From NCBI GenBank assembly GCA_022592445.1, contig JABYQR010000156.1:37264-101263 (forward strand): a DNA stretch of 64,000 bases, in the 5' to 3' direction. Origin of the DNA: Cytidiella melzeri. Its lineage: Eukaryota; Basidiomycota; Agaricomycetes; Polyporales; Irpicaceae. The notes beneath the pieces were generated by a model that was given only the letters and a program-made list of their open reading frames with translations, had not been told where the DNA came from and searched no databases. Made by a program: the position numbers and the translations under genes. How positions within the stretch are numbered: the first letter of the stretch is position 1; the number at the start of each line of letters is the position of its first letter. Positions 35,265 to 44,524 of this stretch are shown one piece after another.

Positions 35265-36885
35265 ATGGCCGTCTCAGCAAAAGCAAGCCTGAACCCCAGC
35301 ACACAGCACTACGAATTTTTTGGTCCACCAGGCGCGCTCTTTATTACCCTCAGCGTACCCGCATTTACGTATGCGCTGTTCTTTGGTTGCTCGGAAACGT
35401 CTGGCGGCTGTCCGCCTCCCCTGCCTTCCATCCTGCCCAGCATCGCGTCGGCGCTGTCGAATAGCGCGTGGTGGAAGTCTCTTTGGGACCCTCATGCGTT
35501 TGCCGCGTATCTGGCATGGTATGCGTACTGTGTAGTTGCTTGGGCACTCTTGCCAGGAGACTGGATTCAAGGGACTCTCATACGCGATGGGACAAGAAAG
35601 TCATACAAGATTAACGGTACGACACACTCACCACGTACATGCTTACTGGAGCTGACACGTTATAGCCTTCTCAACGCTTTTGTTGACCTTGGGTCTCGTA
35701 TTCGGTCTCACTCTTCGTTTCGGGGCTCAGTCCTTCACGTTCTTCTACGAGCGATGGGTCGGCTTTGTTACAGCATCTCTGATAATGTCTGCATTGCAAG
35801 GTCTATACTGCTACTTGACCTCCTTTGGAAGTAACAAGCTATTGGCGTTGGGAGGTAACTCAGGCAATCCCATTTACGATGTATGCCCTTTTCTTCTGCC
35901 CACGGTCATCGTTACTGAGTAGGCCGTATTTGTAGTTCTTCATCGGCAGGGAGCTCAACCCTTCTATCGGATCCTTCGACATAAAGTCTTTCAACGAGAT
36001 TCGTCCTGGCCTCATATTGTGGGCGTTAATCGACATCAGCATGGCATGTGAACAATATGTCCGCCGTGGTGGAAGTATCACGGACTCCATGGTCCTGGTC
36101 CTCCTTTTTCAAGGCCTTTATATTGGCGATGCACTGTACAACGAGGTGCGTCGCATGCTCCTATGTGAAACATCCAGCACGAATAATGTGGTATTAGCCT
36201 GCGATCTTCACAACCATGGACATCACTACCGACGGATTCGGTTTCATGCTCGCTGTTGGAGATCTTACATGGGTTCCTTTTGTTTACTCATTGCAAGCGC
36301 GCTACCTAGTGTTCAACCAAGTCGAGCTTGGATCAGTGTGGACGACAATCATTCTGCTTGTCAACTTTACTGGGTACTATATCTTCCGCGCTTCAAATGG
36401 AGAGAAGAACGACTTCCGCAATGGGAAGAACCCTAAGGGTAGGCGTTGCATCACCTGTCTCAGCGCTCACTTGTCAATTCACCATCGTCAATAGGCCTAA
36501 AATCCATCGACACTGCTCGTGGCACTAAATTGCTGGTTTCCGGCTGGTGGGGCCTTTGCCGCCATCCAAACTACCTGTGAGTCGCATGCGTGCGATGCGT
36601 TGCTGATTTCTCACCTTTTAATCCCCAGCGGCGACTTGCTAATGGCGTTCGCATGGTCCTTGCCAACCAAATTTGACACGCCTATCACCTACTTCTATGT
36701 TTTCTACTTTTTGGTGCTGTTGATGCACAGACAGCTTCGCGACGATGAAAACTGCGAGAAAAAGTACGTCTACATCGTTATTTTATTTCTCAAGAACAAT
36801 AAACTTATGGGGCTGTAGGTATGGCGCTGACTGGCACAGGTACACGAAGCTTGTGCCGTATCGTATCTTCCCATATGTCTATTAA
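35265..36885 (+). CDS. ERG24: C-14 sterol reductase
   Basis: Reduces the C14-C15 double bond left after lanosterol demethylation in ergosterol synthesis, in the ER membrane with NADPH. ATG at 35265 was chosen because the protein then opens like family members and conservation begins at once. Multiple membrane segments are visible. Conserved ERG4/ERG24 motifs include F-F-I-G-R-E-L-N-P (about 35935), [15 protein letters not shown] (about 36530) and the end H-R-x-x-R-D-D-E-x-C-x-x-K-Y-G-x-D-W (about 36730-36830). Six or seven exons; stop TAA at 36883-36885. It converges on ORC2 with 84 bp between stops. Confidence 0.93.
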
Positions 36886-36969
36886 TGCACGAATAAGCTG
36901 ATCCTGTTCTATCTACGAATCCTGCATAGTCGAGTATAGGTATTTGGTTGTTGACTCACAAAATGTCAA

Positions 36970-38286
36970 TTATCGTCCCTCATCCTTGCTCAAGTCAGCT
37001 ATGACCTTTGTCAGAGCCTCTTTCCGGAGAGGTATCCATACCGCCTCCGCCCCTGTGGTTGCCTGCGTGAGCGACACCATGAGACCGTGGTCCTTGAATT
37101 CCCCCATCAGGGCACGCAGCGCGGTGTCGTTTGTGGCCACGAAGTCGTCCCTTGCGATGTTGAACAGTAGGCTGAAATCGTATGCGAGTTGCTTCGGGTC
37201 AATATTAGCCGCGTCCAGATCCCCCATCGCCTCTAGCTGTTTTGTGCCCAGGAGTCCGAAAAGTTTCTTAGCTTTTTGGGTAACAGAAAGCAGAATGTGG
37301 CGAGCAGCGTCCTCTGTCATTACGACTGTGGCTGATGCTCCCGGTACGTCCTTCTGCGCCCGTGACGGTCTGGAAGCCTGAGAGCCACCGCTGATAGACG
37401 AGCGATCTGCATATGTGGTCTCGAAGTCGTAGGGAGCGAGCGTAGTGAGGTCGTGGAAGAGCCAGGCATATCCTGGTGAGGGTACTCCGTGTGCGCTTGC
37501 GGTAGCAGAGCGATCGGACTTACGCGTGAAGATGTCGTTAAGAGTCCACAGAGTGGGAAAGGCGATGTTGTCTACGGACGCTAGAAGGTGAATTCGAGGG
37601 CTGGAGGCCAAATCGGCGAGACATGACTTGGCTTTGCTACTGCGAAGAGACGGCGCGTCGATGTTGTGTATGATTAAAAAGAGGTCAAAGTCTGCGTCCG
37701 GAGAACGAAGAAACTTTTGCACTCTCTTCAATTGACCATCAACGCTGAATCCAGCGGACAAAAGATAGTCTTGCATGGCAGGCATGTTCTCGATGGACGT
37801 GAGTAGATCCTTGATAGTAAACGAGGGATTGAACGCGTTTACAGCTAGCACATCGTGCTCCATGTCGTACAAATGAGCCGCGAGGTTGTTCAGCACGTTT
37901 CTCTTTGAGCCAGCTCCATAGAAGAGCAAGTTGAAGCCCTGTTCGAGCTCGAACAGCAAGCGAGTGAACAGTTTGACGCGACTGCTGTTCTCTAGCCAAG
38001 GAACCTGGGAGGATCGTGCCTGGGTAGACGAAGAGATCGACGACGAGAATCCCTGCGCAGTCAAGGGAGTTGAAATGTCCGTGAAAACATTGTTGGACGT
38101 GCGAGAGGGTTTGTGGTTGAGTGCGAAATACGCGTCGAACGCGGTATTTGCGAAGGTGTGCTGCCCTGCGTCGTCTTGGATGGGAGCAAAGTCTACGCCT
38201 GCTGCCAGGTCTTCCGAGGCTTCATCGTTGAGAAAGTCGTCTCCCTCGCTGGTATCCATCGTCGTCGGCAAGCTGAGCGCAGACAT
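36970..38286 (-). CDS. ORC2: Origin recognition complex subunit 2
   Basis: A core ORC subunit that marks replication origins and loads MCM with the other subunits. It is a single uninterrupted frame of 438 codons, unusual among its intron-rich neighbours. Family motifs: Y-F-A-L-N-H-K-P-S-R-T-S-N-N, then L-L-F-Y-G-A-G-S-K-R (the degenerate Walker A region of ORC2), I-H-N-I-D-A-P and L-L-A-S-V-D. The C-terminal winged-helix region is present. The length is near that of shorter fungal ORC2 proteins. The start at 38286 lies 19 bp from a CACGTG palindrome. Confidence 0.93.
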   Translation of the reverse strand: MSALSLPTTMDTSEGDDFLNDEASEDLAAGVDFAPIQDDAGQHTFANTAFDAYFALNHKPSRTSNNVFTDISTPLTAQGFSSSISSSTQARSSQVPWLENSSRVKLFTRLLFELEQGFNLLFYGAGSKRNVLNNLAAHLYDMEHDVLAVNAFNPSFTIKDLLTSIENMPAMQDYLLSAGFSVDGQLKRVQKFLRSPDADFDLFLIIHNIDAPSLRSSKAKSCLADLASSPRIHLLASVDNIAFPTLWTLNDIFTRKSDRSATASAHGVPSPGYAWLFHDLTTLAPYDFETTYADRSSISGGSQASRPSRAQKDVPGASATVVMTEDAARHILLSVTQKAKKLFGLLGTKQLEAMGDLDAANIDPKQLAYDFSLLFNIARDDFVATNDTALRALMGEFKDHGLMVSLTQATTGAEAVWIPLRKEALTKVIADLSKDEGR

Positions 38287-38474
38287 CTCAGATGAGGCTT
38301 AGCGTCACGTGAGCTTGGGTGTGAGTACGGCGTCAGATTCTGTCCCTACGCCCACCACCACCAACCTCACCAACAACGCTTGTTCTTTTCTAGCTTGCAG
38401 TCGACGCAATACAGCCAGATCGCTTCTTTCAGGGCCAGCTTGAACCTCCTCACTCCCCCGCCCTACCGGCCAAG
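38287..38474. promoter_or_regulatory. Shared divergent promoter of ORC2 and endosulfine, with TCACGTGA
   Basis: 188 bp between divergent starts. It contains the palindrome TCACGTGA at 38305-38312, an E-box-type site bound by bHLH factors in fungi. The role here is inferred. Confidence 0.5.
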
Positions 38475-39093
38475 ATGCTCCCAGCTAAACGCAACAAAGT
38501 TGATCTGAGCGTAGGTTTCTCTACGAGATGATCTTGATACCTCACACTCATACACATTTTGCTAGTCAATGACCGAAGAAGAACAAAAGCTGTTCAGGCT
38601 ATACGGAAAGCTACCCACGCATAAGAATGTACTCACGAAAATGCAAAAGGTGTGTCACGAAAGCGTCTGAGGGCAACCTTAACACACTAAGACTGGTGTT
38701 CAGGATCGGAAGTATTTCGACTCGGGAGACTATGCTCTCTCCAAAGCCGGAAAGGCTCCTCAGAACACGGTCGGTACAACGATTCCAAGCCCTGAGAAGT
38801 GAGTTCGCCTTGCATGTCAGCCGTGCAATGGTCTGATGGCTCGCAGTATTCCCCATGCCGTGTCTCCGATTGTTACTCATGCAACCTCGGTCTCACCGAC
38901 AAACAATAACAACACAGTTTCGAGCCCCATTAAAGAGAGCCCTCTTGCGGAGCCTACCATAGTGACCGCACTCGCGACTGATGCACCAGTGTCATCAGAG
39001 GAAAAGCCAGCTTCTGAAGCTGAGACGACAAAGGAGATGCAGGAAGATGCGACGGATCAGCAAGCCGAAGAAGTGAAAGTGATGGTAGAGTGA
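38475..39093 (+). CDS. IGO1: Endosulfine (ENSA/ARPP19/Igo family), PP2A-B55 inhibitor
   Basis: When phosphorylated by a Greatwall/Rim15-type kinase, this small protein inhibits PP2A-B55 and controls mitotic entry or quiescence. The central conserved motif F-D-S-G-D-Y, with the target Ser, lies just after 38704, preceded by L-x-G-K-L-P. Exons 38475-38510, 38566-38649, 38704-38798 and 38847-39093 sum to 462 nt, giving 153 residues, with GT-AG borders at each intron. The C-terminal tail is Ser/Thr/Glu-rich and disordered, longer than in yeast Igo1. Confidence 0.93.
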
Positions 39094-39585
39094 AGACTTA
39101 CCGGTCGTAGGCTATCAAGTGCAGTCCACAACATCCAAGAGAACATTACGATATCACGCCGTCCACGTTTGGCATTGTAATAGTATCCCCAAGCCGCGTT
39201 GTGCCGCTATCCCTCTCTTCCCTCTGTTGCGATTGTTATGAAACAAACACCACACATTCTCGGATCTTGCGTTGCATCATTATCGTCGCTGTATATTCAT
39301 TTTGTAATAGTACAAGGCCCCAATGAACGAATATGCGTTGAGGGAAGGCAGCCAGTCGCTTTTGGCTACAGAGACTATCGAGTGAGTTTTTGCGATCAAC
39401 TAGGACCAAGCCATATATATTGGGCACGATGTCCGTCGATGAAACGTATATACGTATGTACATGGTCGCAATCGCAGAGAGCTGGGCGTGCAGAGGCGTG
39501 ACCGTGACGAGACCGTGACGACTCGCGTCCTCGAGTTCCTCTCACCTCGCTGCACTCCAGCTCTTTTCTTACTACAGCTGCTGTC
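39094..39585. other. Intergenic region, 3' flank of endosulfine and POL12 promoter
   Basis: About 490 bp with no supportable gene. A TATA-like AT stretch (about 39412-39420 and 39448-39455) lies before the POL12 start. Confidence 0.5.
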
Positions 39586-41783
39586 ATGGAGAACGACAGG
39601 CTCGAAAAAGCACGACAACAACTACGAGCAACCTTTGGAGCTTCGTTGGAAGATGATCTATTGGAACAATGTAAGTATGCCTGTTGGGCTCGTTTCCCAA
39701 CCATCCTCATCAAGTCAACGCAAATCAGGTGCAGAAATCTGCAAGAACAATAATATCACCGGAGAAGATGTCTACTACAAGTGGCAAGCTATCAGCTACA
39801 ATACCAAGCAGCTGGTGTTGAACAAGGACTCTGTTCGTGCGATCAAGGAAGAGCTCGAGCGTGATGCGGCGAAGGTCAAGGCACAGAGAGCCCAACTGAA
39901 GAGCAATCTCGGTGGTACATTGAAAAGAAATCTAGGAGCCCTTGGGCGAGTAGGGGCAAAGGTTGATCCATTTTCGAACAAGACGGCGAGCAAGACGGCC
40001 GCCCCGACCAAGACAGAGAGCAGGACGGTGGCAGGCCCTAGCAAGGTCAGAATAACGAGAGGAAAGGAACCAATACCGAGGACATGTGAGTACACCAGCT
40101 ATGCGCGCTGTCGCTTCTCTGACAAGAGCTCCACTAGATCGCTACATGTATGAGAAAATATCGGACCGTAGCGAAGGTGAGTTTGTACAGCAGTGGGAAA
40201 AATGAAATTTAGTCCATAACTCCTTGTGCCAGCCCTGGACGACCGTATAGATGAGTTCGCGGAATTGGTACAAAAGCACTATCAAATCCCTGACCTTGGA
40301 GACCCAGGCGCGTCGACGGAGGTATGAGTGCTTGTATAACCCCGGCATGTATATGTTGTGATTATGATGCAGGAGGAAGTCACCGTGGTTGGGCGCATAA
40401 CCTTCGACTCCGACTCGTCTTCATCTGGAGCCATGAAACTGAACGAGGCAACGCTGACCCTCGAGTCGTCTCGTGCGATGGGATCTGGCGTGAGGGTCCC
40501 TTTGCGCTTCGATCCCAATGTCAAAGTACGAGAGGCAGTAAAAGGTCGAGTAGGGATAGGTCTCTTTCCTGGCGCTATCGTGGCTCTACGAGGCAAGAAC
40601 GGGGGTGGAGGATGGTTCCTTGTGTCGGAGGTCCTCACGGTAAGCTCGTCGAGTTCTGTTGCGAGTTCGTAGCTAATTGTGTGACTAGCTTCCACCTATG
40701 ATCACAGATACGCCGGACCTCGACGGCGAACCCTTCTCAGCATGTATTGCGAGTGGTCCCTTTACATCCGACATAGATTTGGCGTATCACCCGTGGCAAA
40801 CTGCGCTCAAGAGGATTACATCAGAAAAGCCGGATGTAATTTTACTGGTACGAATCCCAGACGAGTGCTCGTATATTGTGCCCCATTCCTTGATGCTAAC
40901 CGCGAGGTTTCAGATTGGGCCTTTCATCGATAGTACTCATACATGTTTCAAGAACGGCGAGATAAACGATACTCCTGCTGCCTTATTCCGCAAGACCTTC
41001 CTAGATCCCTTGAGCGAGGTTCTTGACAAAATGCCGGGCGCCGTAGCACTGCTCGTGCCGAGTGTAAAGGATGCTCTAAACAATCACGCGGTATTTCCCC
41101 AAAGTGAGCTTGACGCAGCACTCACTGAGGATTTGGTATGCCACTCTTTTTCAACGTGATATCGGATCTGATCACATTGCGTAGCGTATTCATTTCCTGC
41201 CGAACCCGTGTCATTTCATGCTCAATGATGTTCCCTTCGCTGTGTCAAGTGTGGATGTTCTCTTTCATCTGCGGAAGGAGGAGTTCTTTCGGCGCATGTC
41301 CGAGATACAATGCACCTTTCCGAAAGAGCAGGACGCTCCAGCATCTGACACTATGGCTAACTTATGTCGCCATATCCTAGAACAGAGAAGGTGCTCTATC
41401 AACTCTGTACCAGGCTATATTATGCTCATGAGCTCGTACTCTCTAGTTTTTATCCAATCTTTCCTGTCCCACATGACGTGTTGCATGACGTGAATTTGGA
41501 CGTGTCTCATTCTGAGGCCCTGAAGCTCGGTGGCAATTCCATTGACAATAGGCAATTGTCTGTGCTGGTCTTGCCAAGCAAACTAAAGCACTTCACTAAG
41601 GTAGGATTTTATTGTGGTTTTGATGTTCATTTTATAACAACCACTCAGACGATCAATAACACCACCATACTAAATCCGTCTTTTACTGCCAAAGGCACTA
41701 TTGCTAGCTTAACATATGAAAAAGGAACAGGAGGACAGAGAGTATCTGATCAGTTTGTAGTACAGATAATTCATTGTGACTAA
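39586..41783 (+). CDS. POL12: DNA polymerase alpha subunit B
   Basis: Regulatory B subunit of the polymerase alpha-primase complex, needed for replication initiation and telomere capping. ATG at 39586. The N-terminal helical domain ends near 39800, followed by a Lys/Thr-rich linker. An OB-fold region has V-V-G-R-I and P-L-R-F-D-x-N (about 40390-40520). The calcineurin-like fold with inactive metal site has G-P-F-I-D (about 40918), F-L-P-N-P-C and L-N-D-V-P-F-A-V (about 41190-41235) and F-Y-P-I-F-P-V-P (about 41450). The last exon (after the intron at about 41601-41649) encodes N-P-S-F-T-A-K-G-T. About nine exons; stop TAA at 41781-41783. Confidence 0.92.
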
Positions 41784-41809
41784 CTGGTATGTTATCTGAT
41801 GTATCCTTA

Positions 41810-41970
41810 GGGCCTGATTGGCACCACATTTTGTAGTCAACTTCAAAATAATACCCTGCCAAATAATGAATGATTTGCTGTTGAAATAAAGGCAAAATAA
41901 GTGCTGAATCATTCTATTTGGCTGGGGATTATGAAATAATGCACCTACATAATGTGTCACCAATCAAGCC
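41810..41970. mobile_element. MITE-like inverted-repeat element (about 160 bp)
   Basis: The left end GGCCTGATTGGCACCACATT matches the inverted right end GGCTTGATTGGTGACACATT with few mismatches, and the match extends to about 25 bp. The inside is AT-rich and noncoding. The left flank TTA would suit a PIF/Harbinger Tourist type, but no clean target duplication is visible on the right. It lies 26 bp after the POL12 stop. Confidence 0.6.
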
Positions 41971-42014
41971 AGAAGTTTGAAATTGGGAACAAGATGGCTC
42001 TGTACTCTCAATAT

Positions 42015-42092
42015 TTCAGGTAGCACTGCATAGGCACCAGAATTCAATCCTGATTTCAGGTAGCACTGCAAAGGCACAAGAATTTGATTCTG
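42015..42092. repeat. Two tandem copies of a 39-bp repeat
   Basis: Units at 42015-42053 and 42054-42092, both starting TTCAGGTAGCACTGCA and differing at several positions. They lie shortly after the MITE. No function seen. Confidence 0.75.
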
Positions 42093-43989
42093 AAAAAGGC
42101 ACGGAATAGTGCACATATTTTCACACGTTGATACGCCCAGAAAACGGCTAGGTGCGGAGGCATGGCAGCATCCAGCCATTTGCGCGGCCCGCGTCCTCCT
42201 GAGCGGCAAATCCCTCCACTTTCCCAGTGCTGCGGGCATGAGAGGTTCACCGAGGTCACGAGGAGTCCGCCGAGGATCCGAGGACTTGTCAAAGGGCAGC
42301 GACCCGCCGGAAACATCCGAGGCCGGAAACTCGCACTGGACTCTAACTCGCAGACATGCACTCTTCGCATCGGAGTATGGGCCGGCCAGCCACCAAGTGT
42401 TTCGGACTCAGGTTGGACCAACGTTAGAAGAAAATTGACTTGCGGACCACGTTTCATGAAGGCTCCTATCATGCCACGCTGTGCAACTCTTGGACAGCAC
42501 CGCATCACCTGCTCGCGACGGTTGGCGCCCCTTCAGTTGTAAGGGCACGCGCCGTTTCTCTACCTCAACCAACACTGTGTCCTGCCGGGCATTGATTTGC
42601 TGGTCACTTTGCCTCTGTGGGCGGAAGTACTCTGACACAGTATTTTCTTGCTCTCGCGTTTGGGCTTAGGACAAAGAAGGAAAGGTTTAGGAGAGGGGCT
42701 TAGATATATAAAAGGTGTTGTCTGTACTGCATAGAAAATCAATCAATTCCCACCCCAGTTCCCAGAGTTTTCTTTACACTTTGCGCTCGCGTTGAGGGAG
42801 TCTCTTTGTGTCAAAAAGCTGTAGCATCTCCTGCGTTGCTCCATTGCGTTCTCTTCCACGTTTATGTCTGCTGCACCTAACATTCACAACCCGCCTCGTG
42901 TTTGCCGCTATTGTCCAACCGTTCCACACTTACCAGACGGTTGCTGCCCATACCGCCCGCGCCGCGAAGTCCTTCGCTGCTACCCTATCATTCCTGCGCT
43001 CACGCCGCCGCCTGAACCCTCAGTAGCGCCTACTGTTTCCCCCGAGAGATCCACTCCTAAATCCCCTTTGCCAGCGTCGTCTGTCACCTCGGTTGCACTC
43101 GCTTGACAATTGCTCTTATTGCGACACTCAGAGCGACCACCCAATTCCCCCGTGCTCCGGACCTTTTGTTTCGCTCAACTGCGACCGCCCGCGCATGCCG
43201 CATCCAGATTGTTGGCTTTCAGCAGACTTTGAAGGCGATAACCAGGAGTGCAAACTTATCCAGTTCAATCTCACAAGCTCCGCCAACGTTGTCGTCGGCC
43301 ATGCATTTGCTTGTAAAACACATCGCCGCTTGGGAGGAGTTGTCCTTCACTATTGCTCCCGCGACCAGTCAATCGAGTCAAATTGACTGCAGTCTTGCAT
43401 AGCCTTATGCAGAGTTTCATGCCCCAATAGTTCATCTTTTGTTTGCGACTCTTTTGGTTTCATTGCATTGCGTCTATTTCTTAACTGCGTTATTTTGCTG
43501 CGTTATCGTGTCTGTGTTTCATCTTCACTGCGTCGAGCTTACTGTGTTTACTTTCACTGCGACCGCGCTTTACAGCGACCACTTTCGTCTTCATTAGCAA
43601 CCGTGTTTTGTGTTTGATATTTGTACTGCGTTCGCGTTTACTACTCGCAACTTTCCGCGCGCCGTCTTTACTTTGAGACTCGGCGTCTCGCATGCGTCTT
43701 CTTTGAGTTCGCACTAAAAACTCTTTTACTTTCACCGCGTTGCCCACCCCTTTTACCCGCGTTATGCGTGGTATTTTGCCCCCCTAGCTCAAGTTCTACA
43801 AAGCCTTTATATCACAAACCTCGTCGCTCCTTACAGCACAGGTAAACTAGGACTCTAAAGACCACCTCGCACACTTTTGCACTAGCGCACTCCCACGCCC
43901 TTACACTCCTATTGCCACTTTGTGGTTGTAATTAGTTTTGGAGCGTACCTCAGTATTTCAACGTAACCTTTCATGTGATCATATTTAGT
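42093..43989. other. Unassigned intergenic DNA with weak coding potential
   Basis: A TATA box (about 42705-42715) is followed by a possible 80-codon frame (42864-43106) rich in Cys and Pro, with C-R-Y-C and C-C-P-Y near its start. I recognise no family and the frame may be chance. From 43480 to 43760 the sequence is pyrimidine-rich with repeated CTGCG and CTTT words. This may be a decayed repeat. Confidence 0.35.
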
Positions 43990-44255
43990 AGACATGTTGG
44001 TGTTTACAATCTCTTCAATGGTTTAAAGAGTGAGATAAACACATGAAGCATTTGTATAGCATATACTTTGTATTTCTTTTTACAGAAATTGTTAGGGCTT
44101 GGTATATGTGCGCAAGCACCACTTGATACGCAAGCATCCTGAGGCCAGATCAGTAGATCTGAGTAGATCTGGCCATTACTTGTATTGCTTAGATAGTGGG
44201 CCAGTGCCCATTGTGGGAAAAATAGCATACTATATATAGTAGTACTACGCAGTAG

Positions 44256-44284
44256 CAGATCTCAGTATTTAGGACTGAGATCTG
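44256..44284 (+). other. Perfect 11-bp hairpin in element E leader
   Basis: CAGATCTCAGT (44256-44266), a 7-nt loop, then ACTGAGATCTG (44274-44284). It lies 25-50 nt after the TATA box, so it would form close to the RNA 5' end. Confidence 0.7.
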
Positions 44285-44524
44285 GTAGATTTAGAGAGTA
44301 TATTTTTATCTTGTACACACGTAGGTTCCAAATACATATTGGTCATACTTACCTTCTGTGCGCTTGAAAAGAACACCCTTACACTTTTTTAAGTACCCAA
44401 ATTCTACCTACATTCTACTTCAATCCCACTCTACTATACAACACTCTACATCACCAAGAAAATTATCTACGCGCCCTACAAATCCCAGATCCCAACACCC
44501 CCAGACACATCCAGAAGATCCCAG

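Noticed and set aside
42864..43106. 80-codon Cys/Pro-rich frame as a secreted small protein gene
   Set aside because: No signal peptide and no recognisable family; a TATA box upstream is not enough to call it.
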